Assembly (NCBI GenBank): GCA_963281255.1
Contig: OY725492.1
Location: 2,279,696-2,343,695 of the forward strand
Reading direction: 5' to 3'
DNA length: 64,000 bases
From: Aphrocallistes beatrix
Lineage: Eukaryota; Porifera; Hexactinellida; Sceptrulophora; Aphrocallistidae
Positions 56,845-64,000 of this stretch are shown piece by piece; position 1 is the stretch's first letter, and each line of letters begins with the position of its first letter. Position numbers and translations under genes: made by a program. Below the pieces are notes generated by a model that made no database searches, was not told the DNA's origin, and was given only the letters and a program-made list of their open reading frames with translations.

Positions 56845-57370
56845 AAAGAGTCAGCGAGTCAACGATACTATTTACACCCCGGGAGAAAAAGGGAGAAGTA
56901 TACATTTGACGAGAAAAAGGAGTTTGGAGAATTGGTGAAGAAATGTAAAGAGGAATACCAAATAGAACTAAAAGATCTCGATAGTAAAAAATATGATAAA
57001 AAAAGAAAAGGGCATATTTTAGTGACACCTACATGGTGACCCCTTGCGAAGTCTGTTCGTTTAATCTATGCCGATCTCAAGGACGCTAAAAACCGTGACC
57101 AACACTTTCAAAGCGCTATTAAACTTGCTGAACGCTGCTACAATAGTTGATCTGAGCTTGATGATTGCACCAAACCTCCTGCCAAATATTTCGAGCATCT
57201 GGAGGTGGAAGAAAAAGTCAGGCACCTGAATTGAGAGATGCACTATTCCAATGGTTCATTGATTTATGAGGAAAGTTTAAAGGGCGGCTATCAAAGAAGA
57301 TGTTTCAATTGAAAGCTCAAGGACTGTATGAAAATTGATTGAGAGATAATCCAGTTCCATCTAGTGAAAT
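56845..57370 (+). pseudogene. pogo-like transposase relic, N-terminal part
   Basis: Starts with the same N-terminal region as 33791 (GRKREKYTFDE, then AIKLAERCYN), and continues into EALFQWFIDL...GRLSKKMFQLKAQGLYENW, which fits the second helix-turn-helix of CENP-B/pogo DNA-binding domains. Several frameshifts and stops. It shows what the element at 33490-34868 has lost. No tips found. Confidence 0.65.
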
Positions 57371-57520
57371 ATTACAGTAATAGTTTCGCTCCGATCTCGA
57401 TCCTCACAAAGGATCACGATCCGGATCTTTCGATCATGGATAGAAATATACTAGTGACCCAACTATCTACATATACTATGATATGCTTAATTTATTGATC
57501 TTAAATGATGTATTTTTACT

Positions 57521-57695
57521 CTATAACGAGCTGCTTCACTTGCTCACGTTCCGCGGCTTGCGAACGCAACGCGTCCGCCGTTTCGCCCTTTGGACGTGCC
57601 ATTCTACATTTAATCTCATTACTTGGACTCGGACCTTCGGTCTTCAATTGATTTATTCCTCTGTATAGCTTTGAGAGCAATTTCCTATCGATATT
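57521..57695 (+). repeat. T-type repeat, second copy
   Basis: TTCACTTGCTCACGTTCCGC, AACGCGTCCGCCG and TCTCATTACTTGGACTCGGA as at 36841. Confidence 0.8.
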
Positions 57696-57783
57696 TGAGA
57701 GGTATTATTAATTAAACATACGTTAGCAAAAAAAAAATAGACAAACAAACAAAACATATTACAATTGTGGTCTAATAATTTAT

Positions 57784-58561
57784 CTTATATATTAAAATGC
57801 TAGGATATTTGTTTGTTTGTTTGTTTGTTTGTCCGAATTGATTGAAGAATTGGCAAGTCGTAGAAATACGAAAATTGGTATGTAGGTGTGAAATGATGAA
57901 TCTAGGATTAAGTTCGAAAAGCTGAGCGAAATTTTCACACCTCTGCAAAAAAATGGAAAACAATTTTTCGCACCTTTTCTATACAATACTATGTACGGCT
58001 TCAATATCACAATAGAAATAATTATATGACAATATTGTAGGCTGTAATTGCAATTAATACTTCAAAGCAATAACTTATATAAATGTCTCAATTATATATT
58101 AGTGTATGGCAGTTAAAAGGTTATTTGTATATTTTCACACCTTTAAGTACATATTTTCACACGATTTGGCGAATTTTGAAATTTATGCTAGAAACTAGCT
58201 TCCAACGGTTGACATGGGGTTTTCAGGGGTGTAGATTTCGAATATCATATTTTCAGATCGATATGATAAATTATTTGTTTACTTTTGTTTACAATAAATA
58301 CATAAAGTAAACAAATTACAAAAATAGGTTAGAGATTTGCTTCCAACGGTTGACATGGGGTTTTCAGAGGTGCAGATTTCGAATATCATATTATCGGATC
58401 TATATGAAAAAAATTTCACTGACCTTTGTTTCCGATATATATATAAAGGGAAAAAAATCCAAAAATAGTTTAGATTGAGTAACTCCAGGCGCCCGCAGGG
58501 CGACACTGCGGATACGCAGTGTCCGCAAGCCGCACAGCGCAAGCAAGCGAAGCGCGCTTGT
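57784..58561 (-). mobile_element. S element, full length
   Basis: Starts TTATATATTAAAATGCTAGG, a (TTTG) microsatellite, GTCCGAATTGATTGAAGAAT; ends with hairpin ACACTGCG/CGCAGTGT and GCAAGCGAAGCGCGCTTG. An internal ~150 bp tandem pair begins AGCTTCCAACGGTTGACATG (58198) and TGCTTCCAACGGTTGACATG (about 58338). Same architecture as R with different body sequence and a different microsatellite. Confidence 0.85.
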
Positions 58562-59091
58562 ATTATTAAATCACAATTGTTGTATGTTTGCTTGTTCGAT
58601 GCTAAGGTATGCTTAACTGGATTTTTCAATCTAAATTTATCAGTCTCGAAAAAGTCATATGTATATCTCTATGATTATGGTGTTTATCAAGAAAGTAAAC
58701 TTGTTTTAATTGACATAGGTAACGGTAACTAACGAATGCATGCTATGTAGTTTCAAAAATTGCGACAAATTTACACAATTGTGATATACGCAAATGTGCT
58801 GCTCCCCACATAATATACCCTGTATATTCTGAGCTAACCCACTTCATACCAGGGTTTAATCTGTCCTAGGACAGAATATACGGATATGTTCTAGGTCATC
58901 CCACTTCCTACCCCGCTAGCCCGGATTATACCCGGTTACATTCTAATGGGGGTATTCTGGGCTGCTGCACCGATTTCAACCTAGTATTCATACAATGGAA
59001 CATGTTACATCTGGAACACGTTAACATCTACCGCGGTGGATATAATGAAACCAAGTATGTATATTTTAAACTTTGGTATTACAGTACACCC
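58562..59091. other. no gene seen
   Basis: Nothing supported; a short GC-richer patch near 58800-58980. Confidence 0.45.
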
Positions 59092-59416
59092 TCGCAAATC
59101 CGAACAGCTTTGTTCCAATGTTCGAAAAAATCGTTCGGATTAGTGAATTTGTTCCGATTAGTGAAATAACACTAATTCAATAGGAAATTAATTATAATAA
59201 ATTTGTTCTGTTAGAATATCAAAGATATTACTATTTAGCTATGATTTCATATTATATGAGGTTTCTCAATCCTATTGAGAGATTTAAGTTTATATACGTT
59301 TATTCATAGCATAGAGGCAAATAAAATTATATTTTGGGTGTTCGGATTTTGAGAATGAAGTGTTCGGATTAGCGAGGGTTCGGATTGGCGAGGTTCGGAC
59401 TATCGAGGGTGCACTA
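59092..59416. mobile_element. pogo-like MITE, 325 bp
   Basis: Ends CAGTACACCCTCGCAAATCC and inverse TAGTGCACCCTCGATAGTCC, TA flanks. Confidence 0.8.
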
Positions 59417-59865
59417 TACTTAGAAATATTTAGCTCTTAAATTATGCCAATTGAAGCTATAATCAAGGATGTATTTGGAAGGTAGTTCTTTTGTTTAGAA
59501 CCCTTCAGCCTTCGCTTTACTTCGTCCGTGGTTTATATACAGAACTAATCAAGTATTGGATGCCATAAAACACGGACGGGATGCTATATGGAATTTACTG
59601 AAATATGTGTTCGGATAACTGAAATAATGTTTAATAAATCAATTCCATATGTTCCGAAATTGTGCGTAGCATTGTCAATTTGTTTGGCTATACATACGTG
59701 TAAGTGGTATTCAAATCATAATACGTTCTTTAATAACATCTAAGTTGGTACATGTGCATTTAAGAGCGTAAAATACGTATTTCGCTTATCCGAACGATTT
59801 CACTTATCCGAACACCAATCTTTGAACTAACAAACGGAGGTGTTCGGATAACCGAGGGTGTACTG
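59417..59865. repeat. second pogo-like MITE, right side
   Basis: Ends GGATAACCGAGGGTGTACTG at 59865, whose inverse CAGTACACCCTCGGTTATCC pairs with the tip at 59092. Either a partial neighbour or an outer element into which 59092-59416 is merged. Confidence 0.6.
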
Positions 59866-60282
59866 TATTTGGAGGTTTTAGCACGCATATAAACTATAAA
59901 GTCAACGTTAAATAGCGCCTAGACCATCAACCAAGGAGGCTGACAAATGCTCTTCTAAGAGATAGATCTTTAGCCCAAAGTGGTCCCTTTTATAATAATA
60001 AAAATTAGATCATCAGCGTATACATCAATACAATTAGAGTTTTGTACAAAAATATCCTTGGCGAGTATTTCATTTTTTAGAAAGTTCTGGTTATTTGGAA
60101 AATGGGTAGAGCTCTATATACGGCACTATTGGGATACGACCACCTCAAAATATAGCACGAACCCATAAATCCAATCAATATGTGGTTAGAATTGGAATAA
60201 AATGCAGCATTTATTTCAATGGTAATGAACGAGGGAAGCTACTTAAGTAACATACTACATAATAACAATCCTTTGGCAGAAC

Positions 60283-60382
60283 AAAATGCATCCGAATGTG
60301 GCACTTAAAGTAGTATTTTAGGGATGTTCTAAAAACGTTGGTAGAGCATCCCCACTTTAAGTGCCAGATTCGGATACATTTT
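60283..60382. other. 100 nt imperfect hairpin
   Basis: Arm AAAATGCATCCGAATGTGGC + ACTTAAAGT pairs with its inverse with two mismatches; inside it GGGATG pairs with CATCCC. Confidence 0.75.
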
Positions 60383-60713
60383 GAAGGTGTTAAAATACAT
60401 ATAACTGGTGTTAAATTACATATAAATACATATAACAGTATTAAACTATCCCACGGTTTGAACAAGCATGAAGTTGGCAGGGAATTCAATTTCAAAAACA
60501 ATGTTTACTTCAATCACATTTTAATCTAGTTCCTGTTTAACTAGAAGTCTAAACTTGATATCATTTGAAGGTAGAAGGTTGGTGGATTATTTTTATGACA
60601 ACATATTTGTCAAAATATGCATGATGAATTAGCAAAAGGCTATTAAATAACAACCCGACCATAATAAGCAATTTAACTACTTCATCCTCAATATTTCGAT
60701 CGTTGGTGCATTA

Positions 60714-62026
60714 CAGGGTGCGGCATAAGTTCTGTCCAATTTTTCAAGTATTCGTAGTTCTTGATAGCTTTACAGTATAACAATATTTAACTACCCATAA
60801 GACACTCTACTGTATACTTTTCAATGTCAATTAGTGCCTAGTTCTGTAGTTAGCTCTATACTGATATATTGCAATGACAGAGATACGCTCTACTATTATT
60901 AGCCTATTCATGGCTGGAAATTCGAATGGTGAGATTTTTAGAATTCTGAAAACCCAAAATGTTGGGAGGAGGCTTATCCATCGCACTATTCAGAGGTTCA
61001 AAGATACAGGGACTGTACAAGACAGACCCAGAACTGGACGTCCACGTATCATTCGGACCAGAAATCTGAAAGAGAAATTGCGCAAGAGAATTGCCCGAAA
61101 TCCTCGGCGTTCCATCAGGAAAATGGCTCAAGATTTCCAAATAAGTGATAGATCTCTAAGGAGAGTGATTCACGATGATCTGGGCCTTAAGGCACTTAAA
61201 AGAAAAAAGGTGCACATGCTTACCACAGCTATGCAGCAAAAACGGGTCGATAGAAGCACAGCACTGTTATCGCGTGCCACACCTGAGGTTTTGAACAATA
61301 TTTTATTCTCTGACGAAAAATTATTCACGATCGAGCAAGCTTCCAACTCCCAAAACGACAGAATCCTTTCACCCAGTGTTAAAGACATCCCCGAAAATCT
61401 TAGATTTGTTCCTCGATGCCAAAAGCCAGCTTCTGTGATGGTCCGGGCAGGAATTTCCGCTGATTCACGAACGGACCTCATTTTTGTCCCGGAAGGGATG
61501 AAAATAAATGCAAAAACTTACCGAAACTTATTCTAGATGCGGGAGTGAAAAACGCAGGTTTGAGACTTTTTAATAATAACAATTGGACCTTCCAGCAAGA
61601 TGGCGCACCGGTACACACCGCTAATATCACTCAGTAATGGTATCGGGACCAAAAAATCGATTTTTTTTGTTTCTAAGCTGGAATGGCCGCCATCAAGCCC
61701 GGACCTTAACCCCATGGACTATTGTGTGTGGTCCATTCTAGAGGAGAAGGCCTGTGCTAAATCTCATACCAATATCAGGTCTCTGAAAGCTTCACTTCAA
61801 CGTGAATGGCAAAAAATCCCCCAGGACCTCTTGCGGCGTTCCGTTCATCAGTTTCCATCACGTCTTAAGGCTGTAATTCAAAAGAAAGGAGGGTATGTTG
61901 AATAATTCTATTTGTATTCTTTAAAGTATAGTTATAGTAGTAAACGTGTGTAATATAAGGCTATTAGTTGAGTTTTTGTCAAAATATATTGAATTCCGTA
62001 TTGGACAGAACTTTTGCCGCACCCTG
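60714..62026 (+). mobile_element. Tc1/mariner-type element, 1313 bp
   Basis: Ends CAGGGTGCGGCATAAGTTCT and inverse CAGGGTGCGGCAAAAGTTCT (27 bp, one mismatch), TA on both sides (60712-60713, 62027-62028). Structurally complete with a damaged transposase. Confidence 0.93.
60874..61905 (+). pseudogene. Tc1/mariner transposase, DD~37D type, broken
   Basis: ATG at 60874 opens a 220-codon frame: helix-turn-helix in the first 60 residues (FKDTGTVQDRPRTGRPRIIR), a second one (MAQDFQISDRSLRRVIHDDL), then the first catalytic Asp in ILFSDEKLFTIE. A one-base loss after KTYRNL moves the frame; LDAGVKNAGL and FQQDGAPVHTANITQ (second Asp) continue there, followed by TAA where Gln or similar is expected. 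A further shift in a T run brings back the first frame as LEWPPSSPDLNPMDYCVWSI with the third Asp and the C-terminus to 61905. About 38 residues separate the last two acids, close to DD37D (maT-like) groups. At least two frameshifts and one stop. Confidence 0.9.
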
Positions 62027-62111
62027 TATGTCTCTCAAATCCTGTTAAAAGATCTTTCTTAACCTGCAAGATATGATTTTTCTAAAATGAACTATTTTGA
62101 CATAATTACTA

Positions 62112-62580
62112 CAAGCGCACTTCGCTTGCTTGCGCACCGCGGCAGGCGGACACTTTGTATCCGCCGGAGGCGCCCTAAGAGCGCTTGGGGTCACATTGAT
62201 AAATTATAAGAGAGATAGCATCTATAAATACTTCTGCCCTACTGTTAAAATCAATATCGAACGAAAAATCATCAAATTTGTCAATTTTTAAAATTTTGAT
62301 GTGTAATGATGACGTCATAACAAAGTGATGAGTCATTATTTTTTGAGGATAGTTGCATCATATGTGAGGTATATTAATATACACATTCCATTAAAATTTT
62401 AGCCTTCTATCACTTAAAATGGCTGAGTTATGATCAAAAATTTCTAAATATAAGGTGGCAATGACGTCATAAATCCGTGATGAGTCGACATTTTGGTCTC
62501 TGCTCAGAACTTAGTTGAGCCATTGCCAAAATCAGCTTTCTATGACCGGCAGTTTCTTCAATCAATTCGCTACAGATATA
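62112..62580 (+). repeat. R element 18
   Basis: GC block CAAGCGCACTTCGCTTGCTT, body with two TGACGTCA and one TGAGTCA, ending CAATTCGCTACAGATATA. R19 starts at the next base. Confidence 0.9.
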
Positions 62581-62925
62581 TCCTTACTATTAAAACTCAA
62601 TTAATATTTATTTATTCAAGCGCGCTTCGCTTGCTTGCGCTGCGCAGCTGGCGGATATTTTGTGTCCGCTGGAGGCGCCTGGAGTCACATTGATTAATTA
62701 TAAGGGAGATACCCGCTCTAAATACGTCTGTCCTACTGGTCTAATCGATATCACACGAAAAATGACCAAATTTGTCAATTTTTAAATTTTTGATACGTAA
62801 TGATGACGTCATGACAGATCGATGAGTCATCATTTTTAGATGATAGTTGTAGCATAAGTGAGCTATATTAATCTACCTATTCTATTAAATCTCAGCCTTC
62901 TATCACTCAAAACGGCTAAGTTATG
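62581..62925 (+). repeat. R element 19, right half lost
   Basis: Inverted end TCCTTACTATTAAAACTCAA joined by TTTATTTATTCAAGCGCGC to the GC block, which shows that this end belongs to the GC side too. One TGACGTCA and one TGAGTCA. Confidence 0.9.
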
Positions 62926-62978
62926 GCTGATAGATTAGAATGGCTGAGTTATGGTTGATAGATAGAGCTTTGGAATGC

Positions 62979-63056
62979 ATCACCAGTTATATAAATATAG
63001 TGTCAATGTACCCATCTCCGTTGTTAAAATTTAGATTGGTCATCATACGATTGCGT
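62979..63056. repeat. FB-family fragment
   Basis: GTGTCAATGTACCCATCTCC and GATTGGTCATCATACGATTG match the outer arm of FB-3. Confidence 0.75.
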
Positions 63057-63506
63057 TCCCATAAAGTTGGATCTACGATCCAATATAATAATATTGTTGC
63101 ACAGTACTCATTTGAAGGTGTAGTGCCGGCCGGCCGTAAGTGGTGCACAGACCAGAGTTTAAAAGATATCGCCCTGAAATCTTTTGTGAAGCTGCAGACA
63201 TGTATGTAGATGTGCACCAACTGATACGATTTTCAATATATGCTAAATCATCATCATTAAGTAGCATTTTGTGATTTCATTATTTTGCTTATTGCACAAA
63301 AACTAGAAGAGCTAGAAGTTGAGATTGATAAAACTGGCGAAGTATGAGGCCGTCTAAAACCTATTTCATTCCTAGATCCATCGGACATAGGACCTCTGAG
63401 CAATTTGCGGTTAAAAACTTTGTAGCGTCATCATCGCCTAATTTTAATGATAAATGCCTATTAGAGCTCAAATTTAAAAAGGTTGAGATAAACTATTGTT
63501 CAATAT
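63057..63506. other. no gene seen
   Basis: Nothing supported. Confidence 0.5.
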
Positions 63507-63708
63507 AGTGTTCAATATAGATGTCTCAACAAAATTATCTTAATTAATTATGCTTACGTCATCATGATGACACAACAATAATTATTAATGACTAAGAGTT
63601 AAAATGATAAGAAATAGAAATAAACATATGTTGTAGAAAGTGTTCAGCGTAGATGACTATACAAAACTATGCTAATTAAATATGCTGACGTCATCATGAT
63701 GGCACAGC
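63507..63708. repeat. two 70 bp direct repeats
   Basis: 63507-63576 and 63639-63708, both AGTGTTCA...ATTATGCTKACGTCATCATG-like, 132 bp apart. The second holds the one TGACGTCA outside R. Confidence 0.85.
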
Positions 63709-63758
63709 CAAATTAACATCCACGATTTTAATCATACAAACTTTAATTGGTAAGAAAT

Positions 63759-63862
63759 CCCCTCACAGACGGGCGTGGTGTGCTTCCAAATTCCTTGGAT
63801 GACATGTATTGTGTCATCATCCAAGGAATGTGGAACCACACTTCTGGCCCGTCTGTGAGGGG
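63759..63862. ncRNA. 104 nt hairpin, possible small-RNA precursor
   Basis: Base of 16 perfect pairs (CCCCTCACAGACGGGC with its inverse), then a mismatched part, then ATTCCTTGGATGA paired with TCATCCAAGGAAT and a small loop. Followed by CTTTTTCT. The size and bulged stem suit an animal microRNA precursor, but a miniature transposon gives the same picture. Confidence 0.35.
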
Positions 63863-64000
63863 CTTTTTCTGATTTAGATGGCAGGCTTTGTATCCAGAGG
63901 GCTATGCTTAGTTATTGAGGTATTTTGATTTATATAAAGTAGATAGAACTATTGCTTAGTCCTGATGCATGATATCTTGAGATCCTAGTATTAAGTAACC

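Noticed and set aside
63759-63870. Rho-independent terminator (GC hairpin plus T run)
   Set aside because: The window is animal DNA; the stem is far too long and is not downstream of a bacterial-type gene.

Overview
The window is AT-rich invertebrate (metazoan) DNA made almost entirely of repeats. The organism cannot be named from the sequence. Evidence for an animal: one clean, spliced exon of mitochondrial 2-oxoglutarate dehydrogenase E1 (OGDH, minus strand, 1611-1757) with canonical AG and GT borders; Tc1/mariner, piggyBac, pogo, PIF/Harbinger, hAT-like and gypsy-type elements; and fragments of two repeat-linked protein families seen mostly in arthropods and cnidarians. I saw no rRNA, tRNA or CRISPR array.

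Layout. 1-1920: a decayed repeat-linked gene, then the OGDH exon. 2.3-13.7 kb: a nested stack built on one abundant family, here called R, interrupted by a 4.3 kb foldback element (3215-7475) that holds both a DD37E Tc1 element and part of a CXC-domain gene. Beside it lie a Tc1-type MITE with a minisatellite-bearing hAT MITE inside it, and a dying Tc1 element. 14-32 kb: mostly unassignable AT-rich DNA with MITEs, a piggyBac relic, a 1067 bp palindrome, a LINE ORF1 scrap, a Harbinger relic and a Tc1 tail. 31.5-35.1 kb: a large inverted repeat that received a pogo-like element with an internally deleted but open transposase frame. 35.8-36.1 kb: a 44/45 bp minisatellite. 38.0-39.1 kb: a second 1067 bp palindrome. 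41.6-45.2 kb: a piggyBac transposase gene with catalytic residues and zinc finger present, read best as two exons. 45.3-56.8 kb: a mariner tail and old gypsy-type fossils, heavily invaded by R copies, a third palindrome, and hAT and pogo MITEs. 56.8-64 kb: a second pogo-like relic, R/S/T repeats, a Tc1/mariner element with well-matched ends, and hairpins.

Main themes. (1) R copies (about 19, some fragments) carry a TGACGTCA palindrome (CREB/ATF consensus), often twice, and many also carry TGAGTCA (AP-1 consensus): 21 of the 22 TGACGTCA sites I counted lie in R. (2) A foldback family with CATAGCCTAC ends makes 7 bp target duplications in all three copies. Its arms share a conserved block with the unrelated-looking 4.3 kb foldback. 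(3) Several DNA transposons look recent (perfect or near-perfect ends, near-identical copies far apart), while the gypsy-type remains are old. Function of the window is dominated by transposition; the only recognised host coding sequence is the OGDH exon.
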